Of a stretch of 64,000 nt of DNA, positions 48,022-58,242 are shown piece by piece. A program made the position numbers and the translations under genes. How positions within the stretch are numbered: position 1 is the stretch's first letter; each line of letters begins with the position of its first letter. Source of the stretch: Linnemannia elongata (lineage: Eukaryota > Mortierellomycota > Mortierellomycetes > Mortierellales > Mortierellaceae); contig JAXBDG010000004.1 of NCBI GenBank assembly GCA_036320915.1, positions 868,001 through 932,000 of the forward strand. The letters are read 5' to 3'. The notes beneath the pieces are model-generated. The model did no database searches. It was given only the letters and a program-made list of their open reading frames with translations, and was not told the origin of the DNA.

Positions 48022-51000
48022 ATGTCTATTCCTACATTTGTATCAATGCTCCCTGGATCGACACGACAATTTCTTGGAAACCTCTTCCACAAGAAGGACA
48101 ACGGCCTTCGAGTTCAGCAGCAACAGTCTCAGGCACCTTCACCCAACAACCCTACCTCCACCTCCACCTCTACCTCCACTTCCTTTGCAAATAATAACAA
48201 CAACGACAACAACAACAACCACATTAATGACTCCATCGCCGCCAACAACAACAGCTTCAGAAACGAAAAGGTTGTTGAATCACCCCTTCCGATCACGTCG
48301 ACATTTTTGGAAAAGTACCCCTCCACCCTTGGCTCCAACAGCACTTCTAGCTTGTCGGTCCTCCTCCCACCTGTTTCGATCCTTGCCGATAACTTTGATT
48401 ACAACTACCACAGTAATCGGACCAGCAACACTAGTAGTCGTGGGAATGGGATTGGGACGCCACTTGGTGAGAGTTCGTCTACGATGCCGATCCCGCCACC
48501 GCGGCGGTCTTCTATTGGTACCAATACCAGTAGTTCTTCGGCTGGTAGTGCTACTGCTCCTTCTATTGCTAGCATTTCTGGCTCTGGTTCTAGTGTTTCC
48601 CCTGCTCCTACTCACACCCACATTGGGCCGAAGAGCCCCTCACCTCTATCTCCCAGGGGTGATAACAATACCTCCACCCGGAGTCATGTTACCGTCACTT
48701 TTACGAAATTCATCAAGACCCCCACCATCCCCGTCCATGCGCTCACCATCTCCACCGCTCCCACTATCACCACCACCACCACCACCACCGCCAACAACAA
48801 CAACAACAACAGTGGATTCGATTTGTTCATTGTGAATAAGGATGACTCGACTGAGGACGTTGTTTTGGATATGGAAGTCATGTCGCCGACGTCGAGGAAG
48901 AAGAAGTTTGACCACTTCCCTTTCCGTCGGAGTAGGGCCGCTGCAACTGCGACCAATGGAGGAGGACGTGGGAGCGGTGGTGGTGTTGGTGCAGGATCGA
49001 TCCTCGGTAACCTGGCATCCTCCTTCAAGAAGCAGCATAATAACAATACTACCAGAAGCAACAGCAACAACAAGAACAATAACCATTTGCCGTCGAAGCA
49101 TTCTGTTGGATTCACACCACAACAGCAACAGCAAGCTCAGCAACAAAATCATCATCAGAAAATCAAGTGGCAACAGGAGCAACAACAATCTTATTCTCAG
49201 CCCCCACAGCAGCAGCAGCAGCAGACGTTAAAGTCGCCACGCTCACAGCTGTTTTCTATTACAGGACGTAACAAGAAGGAGTCTCTGCGCCCATCAACAT
49301 CCAGCAATGTTTCCTCGAAACGGTTTTCTTCCTCTTCACCATCCCTCATCCCCAATGTGCCCTCCTTACCAGCGACGGACACAAAATTTCCCGCCGCCAC
49401 TACAATTCCTATCACCGTACCAACGACCAAAACGGCCGCCTCCAAGATCTCCTACATCACTTCACCTACCCGCGCGACAGCCGCCTTGAAGAAGAAGCGC
49501 CTCTCCAAAAACCAACCTAACATAACAACGTCCGTCGCCACAGTTACCCCTACCCTTGTCCCTGCACCTGTCCCTGTCACTGTTACAAAGAGTGACATAG
49601 TCCCGTCGCCGTTGTCGATGATGCACTGGCCAATCTTGCCTGAGGTAGTAGAGATCAGTAACCTCCCCGAGTACATCCCCGACGACAGCATTGGTCTCAA
49701 TGCCAAGAGGAACGAAATGTATGCCCGGGCTCGATTGGTGGCCCTCCGAGAACATCAACAGGTCCTTGTTGGACTCTTGTTTGACCTCTTGGCTCTAGAC
49801 CGGCAACGCAGAGAGCAGCAGTCCATGTTCAAGGATTCCGCACACTCGGTCGAGAAGGCGACAGTGACAGCAGCCTCACGGAAAAATACACATGCGTTAA
49901 TGTCGGCTTCACAGGCGGCAGCATTGACGACGAACAACCGCAAGGGCTTGAAAGATGCAGAGGCAGCGATGGCTGCAGACTGTGGGTGCGACTGTCAGAA
50001 GCGTCGTCGTCGTCTGATTCAGAAACACGATTCTGCGATCCGGGCATACCAACAAGCGATCCTGGATCTCTGGCAAATGGATCAAAACTTATGTCACTGG
50101 CTCAGTCGATATATCCGCACGACACGCCATGTCGGTCGGGGACTGAACTACATGCTGACGGCGATGGCCGAGAACAGCAACAAAAACAACAACGCCACCA
50201 CTGTTTCTGTCTCTACTTCCTCTCCTTTCAAGTATCCTGTGGCCTTGGGTATGACGCAAGAGATCGGCAGTGGTGTTCGTAGCATCAATGTTGAGACATC
50301 AGGAAATGATCACCCCAGTTTTGGTGTCTCTGGCGTCTCAAACCCTGAGTTGGAGCGGATGGGGATCCTTCAGTCCCGACTGCTGAGTCACTCGACGATC
50401 GATCGTTCTCTCAAGAAGAGCGGCCCTGGTTGTAGCGAACACCGATCGCCTCCAACGTTCAGAGCCACGGTCTCGAGAGAGTTCACCATGGAGTCAACAA
50501 CCCTTGGATTAATCGACGCCGGATCGCCGTCAGTGCGACCCTCAGATCAAACGGTCCCAGTCATCAAGGTCAACTCGCCCGAGCTCTTGCTCAAGCCCTT
50601 GCCCAAGCTTCCTGAGAACAATGATACTACCAGTAACAGTCGCAGGACTTCCATTACCTCTATGACACCAAGTTTTATCACTGCCGACGGTTTCCCCAGG
50701 GGTGTCGTCGCCACGATGAGGAGGAGAAGAACAATGAGGGAGAACAGACTCGTAACAGGACCGATACTCTCCCAGGCGATCAGAGAGCTGGTCACGTCCT
50801 CGGCACCCATTTCTCCACCCCCCGCTATCCCAGCCCCTAAGCGTCCCAAACCCCCAACCTTCCCTATCAACATACCTTCTTCGACCAGAACAAATGCTGT
50901 CGCCGGGATCGTGAGCACTTCGTTCTTTCCCACGGTCCCTTCTCCTCCCACTTCGTCAAGGATCGCCCATTCCCGGACCCGACCTTCTTGTCCTACCCAT

Positions 51001-51645
51001 CTGGCGTTTTCTGCTCCTTCGACTACATCGTCTTCTGAGGCGGGAGTTGTCAGGTCGTCCGATTCTTTACGTAGTCCGATCTCGACCCTGGCGCCTATTC
51101 TCGAACTCAACCAAGGTGATCAGCAGAGTCAGCCTCTTTCCCTCCTTCAACCCTGTGAGTCTGATCCTTCTCGTAACTCTATCACCTCTGGCAGCGACCT
51201 TACAATCGTCAATACTCACACCAAGGAAGTGAAGGATAACATCAAGCCTCGATCAGCCACGGCTACAAGTACAGTCACAACGTCCGCAACGACCCTGGCT
51301 CCAGCTCCAGCTTCATCGACATCAACCACCACGATGCCCATAAACACAACACAAACAGATAGCGCAACAATAGAGGCGATAATGATGATCCCCGACACCG
51401 ATGACTACAACGAGATTGAGGCATCGGTCTTTGTAGGCTACCATCTCCAATCGCTCTCGAAGGCAAACGAGTTCCTGAAGCAGTTTAATAAGGAGTCGCT
51501 ACGATCGCATGCCGTCCTGCAGAGGTTTGAGGCAGCGAAACGGGGTTTTGAACGACACGTCCTTGGTCGTAGGCGTGGGATTGGTGGCGCTGGTGTTGGT
51601 GGAGGCGAGGATAGTGATGGCGAGATGTCGGGTCAGCACTGGTGA
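48022..51645 (+). CDS. Large low-complexity protein of unknown function (1207 aa)
   Basis: Single exon from ATG 48022 (TATA-like element about 165 bases upstream, CT-rich leader) to TGA 51645. Most of it is Ser/Thr/Pro/Asn/Gln-rich and disordered. Three parts look folded: the first 30 residues (FVSMLPGSTRQFLGNLFHKK), a central helical segment at about 540-720 (NAKRNEMYARARLVALREHQ, LLFDLLALDRQRREQQ, then a CGCDC cluster followed by RRRRLIQKHDSAIRAYQQAI and WLSRYIRTTRHVGRGLNYML), and a C-terminal helix pair (about 1135-1190, VFVGYHLQSLSKANEFLKQFNKES-like). I do not recognise the family. The length of the intact frame with Ser/Pro codon variety argues for a real protein, perhaps a signalling or polarity scaffold, but that is a guess. 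Confidence 0.8.
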   Translation: MSIPTFVSMLPGSTRQFLGNLFHKKDNGLRVQQQQSQAPSPNNPTSTSTSTSTSFANNNNNDNNNNHINDSIAANNNSFRNEKVVESPLPITSTFLEKYPSTLGSNSTSSLSVLLPPVSILADNFDYNYHSNRTSNTSSRGNGIGTPLGESSSTMPIPPPRRSSIGTNTSSSSAGSATAPSIASISGSGSSVSPAPTHTHIGPKSPSPLSPRGDNNTSTRSHVTVTFTKFIKTPTIPVHALTISTAPTITTTTTTTANNNNNNSGFDLFIVNKDDSTEDVVLDMEVMSPTSRKKKFDHFPFRRSRAAATATNGGGRGSGGGVGAGSILGNLASSFKKQHNNNTTRSNSNNKNNNHLPSKHSVGFTPQQQQQAQQQNHHQKIKWQQEQQQSYSQPPQQQQQQTLKSPRSQLFSITGRNKKESLRPSTSSNVSSKRFSSSSPSLIPNVPSLPATDTKFPAATTIPITVPTTKTAASKISYITSPTRATAALKKKRLSKNQPNITTSVATVTPTLVPAPVPVTVTKSDIVPSPLSMMHWPILPEVVEISNLPEYIPDDSIGLNAKRNEMYARARLVALREHQQVLVGLLFDLLALDRQRREQQSMFKDSAHSVEKATVTAASRKNTHALMSASQAAALTTNNRKGLKDAEAAMAADCGCDCQKRRRRLIQKHDSAIRAYQQAILDLWQMDQNLCHWLSRYIRTTRHVGRGLNYMLTAMAENSNKNNNATTVSVSTSSPFKYPVALGMTQEIGSGVRSINVETSGNDHPSFGVSGVSNPELERMGILQSRLLSHSTIDRSLKKSGPGCSEHRSPPTFRATVSREFTMESTTLGLIDAGSPSVRPSDQTVPVIKVNSPELLLKPLPKLPENNDTTSNSRRTSITSMTPSFITADGFPRGVVATMRRRRTMRENRLVTGPILSQAIRELVTSSAPISPPPAIPAPKRPKPPTFPINIPSSTRTNAVAGIVSTSFFPTVPSPPTSSRIAHSRTRPSCPTHLAFSAPSTTSSSEAGVVRSSDSLRSPISTLAPILELNQGDQQSQPLSLLQPCESDPSRNSITSGSDLTIVNTHTKEVKDNIKPRSATATSTVTTSATTLAPAPASSTSTTTMPINTTQTDSATIEAIMMIPDTDDYNEIEASVFVGYHLQSLSKANEFLKQFNKESLRSHAVLQRFEAAKRGFERHVLGRRRGIGGAGVGGGEDSDGEMSGQHW

Positions 51646-52683
51646 TTTATTATATTTTTTTTATGATCACGCTTCTTTTTGTTATGACTTTTATACTTTT
51701 CTATGATCTTCTCCTCGTCTTCCGCTTCTCTTCATTTCGCTTCTTACATCCACTATTCTTTCCAATTATTTCTTCTCGTTCTCTCACTTCTTTCCCTACG
51801 AGATATAAAAATAAAGCGCAAAATTGACACACATTCCGGGCAAGAAGAATCAGGATATACTCCTCTCAACAGGTACAGTTCGACATTTTTCTTCCTTTAT
51901 ACAAGCTTGTAGGAACAGTCGAGATTCGAGAGTGTGCGTACATGCGTGTGTGTGAGCCCAATTCTGAAGGGTCGATTTTCTGGGCTTTCTCTTTTTTGTT
52001 CGGGCACAAGAGAAAAAAAAATGATAATGGATTTGGCAAAGTATGGCAGGGGAGAGGTTCCTGCCTTTACTCTGTCCCCCACTACTCTCGCAGGTATGAT
52101 GTTCTCTGATTCTGTTGGTTAGTTCATACAACTCTTTTTTCAGTTGATAGCAGTTGTGTTTTTGACGCAGCCTTGACCCCAGGATGACGATCCCACCCTT
52201 CTTCCTGCAATGCAAAGACTAGATGGCCCACACACACACACACACACACACACAAAAAAAACCAGAAATCCTGCCAACATACCTGCTCCTGAACCCAACG
52301 GGGCGGGGGGTTTAAGCCTCTTGATGGTCCGACAAAATGGAAGCCTGGGAAAATCTTTTTTTGTGCTTGTACTCTTGAAGTGTCTCATAGACTCTTGGGC
52401 ACGACCACATGCACCTTTCATGACACATACACCCACCCCCCGTACACACTAACGCTTAGGCAGCAGAAATACCAAGAAGAAATTCGTCCTTCTCACTAAA
52501 CCATCATTTTTTTCTCTTCTTTTTCCACGATCTTTCTTCTACTCGTCTTTCGTCAATCCTCTTTCTTCACCTTCTATCTCATCCTTGATCCTCTCCCCCC
52601 TGATTCTCTCCTCCCACACTCTTTCTCTCTTACTTTCTTCTCTGCCTCTCAACCTTCCAACACATCTGCACTCACACGCCAAA
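51646..52683. other. Intergenic region with CA microsatellite
   Basis: AATAAA at 51810-51815 likely ends the preceding transcript. A (CA)13 repeat lies at 52229-52254, and a CT-rich leader at about 52490-52680 precedes the next ATG. Confidence 0.6.
52229..52254. repeat. (CA)13 microsatellite
   Basis: Perfect CA dinucleotide repeat followed by an A-run. Confidence 0.9.
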
Positions 52684-53055
52684 ATGTCAATAATAGTCGA
52701 CAAAGTTTTTATCTACAGCGTCATCGTCGTCGTGCCCCTGACCATCATCCTCGTCTTAAATCTTTGTGGACGGTGGAATTGCTTCCGAATTAGAAAGTCT
52801 CGCAAGTCTATAGCCACAGCTACCACCACCGCCACCGCCGCCAATACTACTACTACCGCCACAGCAGGAGACAGCGTTGTTCCGGACTACAACCACATCA
52901 CTTTTGACAATAATGGCTATGATGATGCAGATTTGCCACCATATTCTACAACTATCGCAATGGATACTCTTCAGACCCCTCCGTCACTACTGCCGCCAAC
53001 GGTTTCAAACGAAGCTACTTCTGATGCTACGCCTGCATATGTTTCACGGTCATAA
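52684..53055 (+). CDS. Small single-pass membrane protein with LPPY motif
   Basis: ATG at 52684, preceded by CCAAA, to TAA at 53055 gives 123 residues. Residues 8-27 form one hydrophobic helix (VFIYSVIVVVPLTIILVLNL), followed by a basic stop-transfer stretch (RIRKSRKS) that should face the cytosol. The tail is Thr/Ala-rich and then holds DLPPYST near residue 90, an LPxY-type WW-binding motif. Small membrane proteins with such tails can recruit a Rsp5-type ubiquitin ligase to membranes; this is inference. AATAAA at 53137-53142 follows 82 bases after the stop. The family is not recognised. The alternative is a chance ORF, made less likely by the organised topology, the leader and the poly(A) signal. 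Confidence 0.65.
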   Translation: MSIIVDKVFIYSVIVVVPLTIILVLNLCGRWNCFRIRKSRKSIATATTTATAANTTTTATAGDSVVPDYNHITFDNNGYDDADLPPYSTTIAMDTLQTPPSLLPPTVSNEATSDATPAYVSRS

Positions 53056-53161
53056 CCTTTGTGCATCATTATAAGCACTCTTGTGCTCACATCACCTCGT
53101 TGTATCATATCCAACCCTTTCTTTCGTAATCATTCTAATAAAACCACTTAATTCGGCCATT

Positions 53162-53195
<34 letters not shown>

Positions 53196-53432
53196 CTCGT
53201 TCGCATTTAATTGAGCGGATGTAATTCTGTCTGAGATAACTTTCTCCGAAGCCAAGTGGTGAATGACAAGACCGTCGGCGAATTGGTAGAATACCCTTCT
53301 ATAAAGAGCTCAACTCTCTCCAGCTTTGACCAGTTCTCCGCTATCCACACGACGTCCTCATTAATTACAACGACCGTTACCTGATCTGATCACCTCTCAG
53401 CAACTCTATAACTGTTAAAGGGGGGGGGGGGA
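53056..53432. other. Convergent 3' region with T32 tract
   Basis: It contains AATAAA (53137-53142) for the plus-strand gene and a 32-base T run (53164-53195) just beyond it, then sequence leading to the end of the minus-strand F-box gene. Confidence 0.6.
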
Positions 53433-55241
53433 TTATGAAAGACTGAAACCCATCCACTTCAGGTTATCCACGGTCAACAACTCGTCCGAGAATGAAGCCT
53501 TCTCGCTGACACAAAGTGCCATCTGGCAAGCCGGGCTCCATCGCAAGTCCAGCGCTCTTAAAAATGGTAGCGTCTTCAGTCTTTTATAAAAATCCGAGAT
53601 ACTGCGAATCTCCTCGCCTCCCACCGCCGCAAAAGCTGTCTCAAGATGCTCATGTAGTGTCTCCGACTCGGGTGCTACCGCTACCGTGAGCTCACTGATG
53701 CTGATCGACAGTGTCTCCAATCCTGAACAGATCCACTTTGCGCCCAACAAGTCCTGAGTTCCAATCTTGGATGCTGGCTGGGCCTTGGGTAGCACAAAAA
53801 GAGTCTTGAGTCGGGGACAGCAGGCGAGGATGTCGGCAATGTAGCTAGATCGGAGATGACTTTCATCGAACCCCAGCTCGGCCAGACGGAGATGCTGGAG
53901 CGTTGGTCCTGAACGTTTCAGTAGAGCTGGAAGGACGCGGGTCAAGTAGCTTGGGGTGATCCTTGCAGTAAGTCCCTGGAGACTGCGCGGCATGTACATG
54001 ATGAACCGGAACATGTGATCCTCCGAGATCAAGTTCTCGCCAAAGTTGACTATCGTTAAGGCCGGACAGTGTGTGGCGAGGGCCGGAATCAGAGTCGAGC
54101 CTCCATCGAGTAAACGAGATGTAATCTTGGGCACGGTCATATCCTGCAGTGAGGGGAAACAGGCCAGAAGAGGGAACAAAAACTTCTCCGGATCCACCAG
54201 ATTTATCTCCTTTCCATCAAGTACTGAAGAATGCCAACTCAAATCTAAACGTCGAAGTGCTGGTAGATGTTGTTGAAATGAAGTGTTGTCGTTGCTCTTC
54301 ATCCAGGTAAAACGCTGGTCAAGGTTATCACTCCATCCGGTCGAGTAAAAGTTGCCTTGTTTCGTCCATGCCGAACACTGCACAGTCAGTTGTTGTAGGC
54401 TAGGAGGGCAGTTCTCGACCACCCAACAGATATCAGCAAATGACATCCCGCCGAAGATATTGAGCTTTAGCGAGTGCAGTTTGATAGCGCTGGCGTTGGT
54501 GGTGGACTTGGTGATGGTGGTAGACGATGGAGATCGGCGGGGTTGAAGTGACTTGAACAGCAGCTGATGGACAGGATATAGAATAAGCGCTCCAACTACT
54601 TGATGTGTGGGAAGAGAGTAAGAAACCTCGAGGTCACGTAGATGTGGGTGCGAGGATATCATATCCAGCACTCGCTTCTGTAGCAGTACCTCCGCATTGA
54701 ACGTTCCCACTGTGCCTGTAGCTGCTACAACGATCGGGTCATCCTTGTGGTGGCCCCGACAGATTACACATAGTCGTGTCAGGTTGGTAAACGACACGTC
54801 CAGCAGGTTGTACGCCGAGTAATCTACCTTCAGCGACCGAACCCGAAAGGCGTTCCTGTAGATCAATTCCTTCTGCTGGCGGGAGATGAAGGGTGAACGG
54901 CTATTGGAGTGTTTGGGCTGGTTGCGGACGCATTGAAACACGCGGGCATTGACTTGTTTATCTCTTGACTCCCACCATTGGTTAGGTGGGCATCCAATAC
55001 CGCCGCGCTGATAGATGTAATAGTGAGAGATGGACTGCCAATGATACAGTTGGAAAAGGGTGTTCCAGTCCTTGCAGACAGCAAGACAGGCGCATGTGTC
55101 TGAGGAGTCGAGATGGTGGAAGATGAGGTCGGCAATGAGGGAGTTGTTGAAGGCGGCTGTCGAGGCCGGCGACCGGTTTGTTGACGACAGGGTAGAGACT
55201 GGCGTTATCCCTGAGGGCCGCGAGGAGATTTGACGGTCCAT
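53433..55241 (-). CDS. F-box-like/leucine-rich repeat protein
   Basis: Single-exon minus-strand gene for 602 residues from ATG 55241 (MDRQISSRPSG). The frame stays open further upstream, but only to a GTG and over the divergent promoter, so the ATG is preferred. An F-box-like region covers about residues 28-75 (NNSLIADLIFHHLDSSDTCA, VCKDWNTLFQLYHW). Leucine-rich repeats then follow, with family blocks CWVVENCPPSLQQLTV, PLLACFPSLQDMTV, LIPALATHCPALTIVNFG and SSYIADILACCPRLKTLFVLP, and the C-terminal cap DNLKWMGF. This subfamily includes the pseudogenes at 24757-26215 and 57421-58242 and the gene at 61857. The expected role is substrate receptor of an SCF ubiquitin ligase; the target is unknown. 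It shares a 219-base divergent promoter with the SET/MYND gene. Confidence 0.87.
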   Translation of the reverse strand: MDRQISSRPSGITPVSTLSSTNRSPASTAAFNNSLIADLIFHHLDSSDTCACLAVCKDWNTLFQLYHWQSISHYYIYQRGGIGCPPNQWWESRDKQVNARVFQCVRNQPKHSNSRSPFISRQQKELIYRNAFRVRSLKVDYSAYNLLDVSFTNLTRLCVICRGHHKDDPIVVAATGTVGTFNAEVLLQKRVLDMISSHPHLRDLEVSYSLPTHQVVGALILYPVHQLLFKSLQPRRSPSSTTITKSTTNASAIKLHSLKLNIFGGMSFADICWVVENCPPSLQQLTVQCSAWTKQGNFYSTGWSDNLDQRFTWMKSNDNTSFQQHLPALRRLDLSWHSSVLDGKEINLVDPEKFLFPLLACFPSLQDMTVPKITSRLLDGGSTLIPALATHCPALTIVNFGENLISEDHMFRFIMYMPRSLQGLTARITPSYLTRVLPALLKRSGPTLQHLRLAELGFDESHLRSSYIADILACCPRLKTLFVLPKAQPASKIGTQDLLGAKWICSGLETLSISISELTVAVAPESETLHEHLETAFAAVGGEEIRSISDFYKRLKTLPFLRALDLRWSPACQMALCVSEKASFSDELLTVDNLKWMGFSLS

Positions 55242-55460
55242 ATTTCCCGGCTGTTGACGAAGTCTGAAGTTGCGAAGCAATTGAGAACAAAAGTAAAAGG
55301 AGTCGGTGGTGCTGCAACTGCCAAATGTGCCTGTGACCGTTTCGACCAATGTTGTGTTTGCAAGTTGCACATAAGCAAGGAGAGTGAGCCTTTGCTTTAC
55401 TCACTTGTTCCCACTCTCTTTCACGGACCAGACCGACCGACAGCCAGGACGCCAAAAACA
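55242..55460. promoter_or_regulatory. Compact divergent promoter, F-box gene and SET/MYND gene
   Basis: Only 219 bases separate the two outward-facing start codons, so both promoters must lie here or overlap the opposite gene. No TATA consensus is visible. Confidence 0.55.
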
Positions 55461-57092
55461 ATGTCCGCGACGATCTTGAACCAACATCTCCACAGCCATG
55501 GACTCGACCTCATCACCGACACCCACAAGTACCGCAAAGTAGTAGCCCTCCGACCTTTCAATAAAGGCTCCGTCGTCATCACCTCCCGTCCACTCTGCAA
55601 TCCGATCATCTTCCCCACCCATCGCGCCCAGCACTGCGAGACCTGTTTCAAGACTAAGGGTAGCAACAGTAGCACGTCGGCAACAGTGGGAGGATTGGAG
55701 CTCGAGAGATGTTCGGTGTGTAAGAAGAGATACTATTGCGACAGGGATTGCTTCACGGTCGCATGGAAGGGCTGGCATAAGTGGGTCTGTCATGACAAGG
55801 ATATGGAGGACCTCGATTACGAGATGCTCAAGATGGTCGTCATCTCGATCGAGCGACTGCGGAACGGCGCTTTCAAGGAATCCAAGCAGTCTGGAGTGGC
55901 AACAGCAACAACAGCAGCAGCGGGATCTCATGGAACGGGAGAGCAGGAGTCGCTTGCTCTGACAGAGTATGTCTTTTCGACACTGATGGGGCACGAGGCG
56001 ATTGCGGATCCGGTAGAGATCTCAAAGTACAAAGAGATTGCCACCAAGATTCGGGAACAGCTCATTGTGGCCAAGTTCCCGTTCAAGAGCGAGAACAGCC
56101 GAGGAGAGCCGCCCTCAGTTGCAGAGCTGATGCGGTACCTGTGTCGATTTCACTGCAATAACTTCTCGATTCATGACTCACAGCTATTTACGATGGCCGA
56201 GGGGACCTTCCCCGTTGGTGCCCTTTTCAACCATTCGTGTCGGCCTAACGCTATTGTGATGTACGAGGGGCAAACTCAAGTGGTCAGGACTCTGGAGGAT
56301 ATTGCAGTTGGACAGGAGGTGTGCACCTCATACGTCGACAATGGCGTACAGCGAGCGGAGCGGAGGCAGCTGTTGAGAGGAAAGTACTACTTTGACTGTC
56401 TATGCCCACGGTGCGGAGATGAGAAATCGAGCGAGACGGCGGAGAAGGCAGGGTTCAGGAGACTGGATGACTTGATCGAAGGCGACCAGGATGGTGAAGA
56501 TGGCAAGAAGGTGGACGGTGAGTGGTTGACCAAGCAGTTCGAGACCATTATCCTCCCGGGCGCACGATCGTTACAAGTTGCAGGACCTTCTCTCCAGCCT
56601 CCAACTATGATCACCCGGAGCTCCTTCACCAGCTATCTGATCCACTCGTTAGTACCTCTGATTCAAACTGGGGCCACAGAGCAATCGTATACGGAGCGAC
56701 TCTTTGCAATCTACGACGCTCTCCAAACGACACCTCATTGCACGCCTAAGCCATTCACCACCACCGTCATGACCAACGCGACCTCGTTTTTCAACACATC
56801 TCTCGAGCACCAGTCCTGGGCGTTGGCCTCCAAGATCGGGACTTTTATTCTGGCACTGTACTTGATGATCTACCCAAGGCATCATCCTCTTGTCGGGCTG
56901 CATTGTTTTACTCTGGCCAAGTGTTTGTGGAATGATGTGGAGGGCGGCATGACATCAGTCCGGTTGTCGCACGAGATCCTGAAACTGTCCCAGAATATCT
57001 TGACGGTTTCTCATGGACGCACAGGACAAAACGCTAGCTTGGTCAAGGAGATTGAGACGTTTATGAGGACTGTTGAGAGTGAACTCGGGTAA
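55461..57092 (+). CDS. SET/MYND-domain protein (SMYD-type lysine methyltransferase)
   Basis: Single exon, 543 residues from ATG 55461, which has AAACA before it. The split SET domain starts near residue 20 (KYRKVVALRPFNKGSVVI). It is interrupted by a MYND zinc finger at about 59-112 (HCETCFKT, then CSVCKKRYYCDRDC and GWHKWVCHD), and resumes with the cofactor/substrate block FPVGALFNHSCRPNA and YVDNGVQRAERRQLL, closing with the post-SET cysteines FDCLCPRC (about 315). The C-terminal 200 residues are helical, as in SMYD proteins. Such enzymes methylate lysines on histones or other proteins. AATAAA at 57096-57101 begins four bases after the stop. The only odd detail is its tight head-to-head pairing with an F-box gene. 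Substrate unknown. Confidence 0.92.
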   Translation: MSATILNQHLHSHGLDLITDTHKYRKVVALRPFNKGSVVITSRPLCNPIIFPTHRAQHCETCFKTKGSNSSTSATVGGLELERCSVCKKRYYCDRDCFTVAWKGWHKWVCHDKDMEDLDYEMLKMVVISIERLRNGAFKESKQSGVATATTAAAGSHGTGEQESLALTEYVFSTLMGHEAIADPVEISKYKEIATKIREQLIVAKFPFKSENSRGEPPSVAELMRYLCRFHCNNFSIHDSQLFTMAEGTFPVGALFNHSCRPNAIVMYEGQTQVVRTLEDIAVGQEVCTSYVDNGVQRAERRQLLRGKYYFDCLCPRCGDEKSSETAEKAGFRRLDDLIEGDQDGEDGKKVDGEWLTKQFETIILPGARSLQVAGPSLQPPTMITRSSFTSYLIHSLVPLIQTGATEQSYTERLFAIYDALQTTPHCTPKPFTTTVMTNATSFFNTSLEHQSWALASKIGTFILALYLMIYPRHHPLVGLHCFTLAKCLWNDVEGGMTSVRLSHEILKLSQNILTVSHGRTGQNASLVKEIETFMRTVESELG

Positions 57093-57420
57093 ACAATAAA
57101 CTGGAGGGTATGAAACTATTAATTGTCTCTCTATTATGTAAAGACCGAGAGTCTAGGGATATATAGAGATGTGAGAGCTTAGCTAGCTACCTGCCATTAG
57201 TAAAGCGCAGCTGCGGTTGCCGAGAGAGTAGTAGCATCGAAGAGTTTGCGTAGTTTAGGGGATCAATTGGGGCAGCCTGAGGAGGTTCAACGTTCATCCT
57301 GGATTTGAAAAGCGAGCTGCTCAGCCAACAATAATAAAGGACAGGGGAATGCTAATCCTCCGTACTTAACCTAGCCCCTTTTTCCTTCAGTTTTCAACTC
57401 TGCTTCACACCTCCTACTCA
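57093..57420. other. Intergenic region
   Basis: AATAAA at 57096-57101 ends the SET/MYND transcript; a CT-rich leader (57375-57420) precedes the ATG of the decayed F-box copy. Nothing else is seen. Confidence 0.6.
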
Positions 57421-58242
57421 ATGCCCAGAAAAAAGAACCTATACCTTCCGTCAAAAGACATCGCCGCTCTTCTCTCCCCTCAACAACATCCACCCATCCC
57501 ACCCTCTGCATCAACCATCCAACTTCCAAGCTCAATATCCGTCTTTGGCAACTCCCTGATCGTCGACCTCATCCTCCAGTACCTGTCCTCAAAGGACATC
57601 GGCACCTACCAAACAGTCTGCAAAACCTGGAATGCCCTCGCCCAGCCACACCAATGGCGATCCATATCCGTCTCTCACAGGCTATACGGCGAATATAAAC
57701 TCGAATTCGATTCATATTGGTCACTACCGAATTTATGGTGGCCGAGCTCAACAGCAACAAACTCTACGATAAAGTGAGCTACTATGGCCGTGTCCACTCG
57801 AGGTACTACTCCAATGACAGCCCATCACCTAAACAGTTTATCTCCACTATACTGAAGGACCGAGATCCGTAAGAACGTCTTTCGTGTCCGGAGTTTTAAG
57901 ACTGACTACTCCGGGCACAGTCTTCTCGACCTGCCTTTTACCAACTTGACGTGTTTTTGTATGGACTGTCGATACGAATTCATCAGATACCCAACACATT
58001 ATGGAATAGTGACGGTAGAGAAAGTTCAACAGTTCAAGGAGGCCACCCTGCAGTTGATCGCGCACAACCCTCGGTTGAAGGATATCGACATTTCGTACAT
58101 CAATAACCTGGAGAATCCTCATGCACGCGATCCGATTTTGCCGTCCTTTTGCAATCCGTGTCCTCTAAGCCCTTCCACGACCCCACCAGCAGCATCAATA
58201 TCACATTTAAAGGGCTCAATAGCTCAAGGTGATCCGTTTTAA
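57421..58242 (+). pseudogene. Truncated F-box/LRR pseudogene (encodes a 118-residue F-box fragment)
   Basis: The ATG at 57421 starts MPRKKNLYLPSKDIAALLSP, near identical in pattern to the start of the gene at 61857. The F-box region (LIVDLILQYLSSKDIGTYQT, CKTWNALAQPHQW) is intact. A one-base loss near 57741 moves the family frame, so translation stops at TGA 57775-57777 after 118 residues. A one-base gain near 57875 returns to the first frame, which continues RKNVFRVRSFKTDYS, LLDLPFTNLTCFCMDCRY and NPRLKDIDISYINN to about 58150. A further one-base gain there and a TAA where the relative has CAA end the homology near 58240. The 118-residue F-box-only peptide could still be made, since leader and start codon are preserved, but as a full gene this copy is dead. 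Confidence 0.82.

Noticed and set aside
55242..55370. N-terminal extension of the minus-strand F-box gene
   Set aside because: It starts at GTG within the divergent promoter; the ATG at 55241 is a better start and leaves the spacer free.
57778..57860. Intron between the two halves of the 57421 F-box copy
   Set aside because: The segment itself aligns with family coding sequence in another frame, so frameshifts explain it better than splicing.
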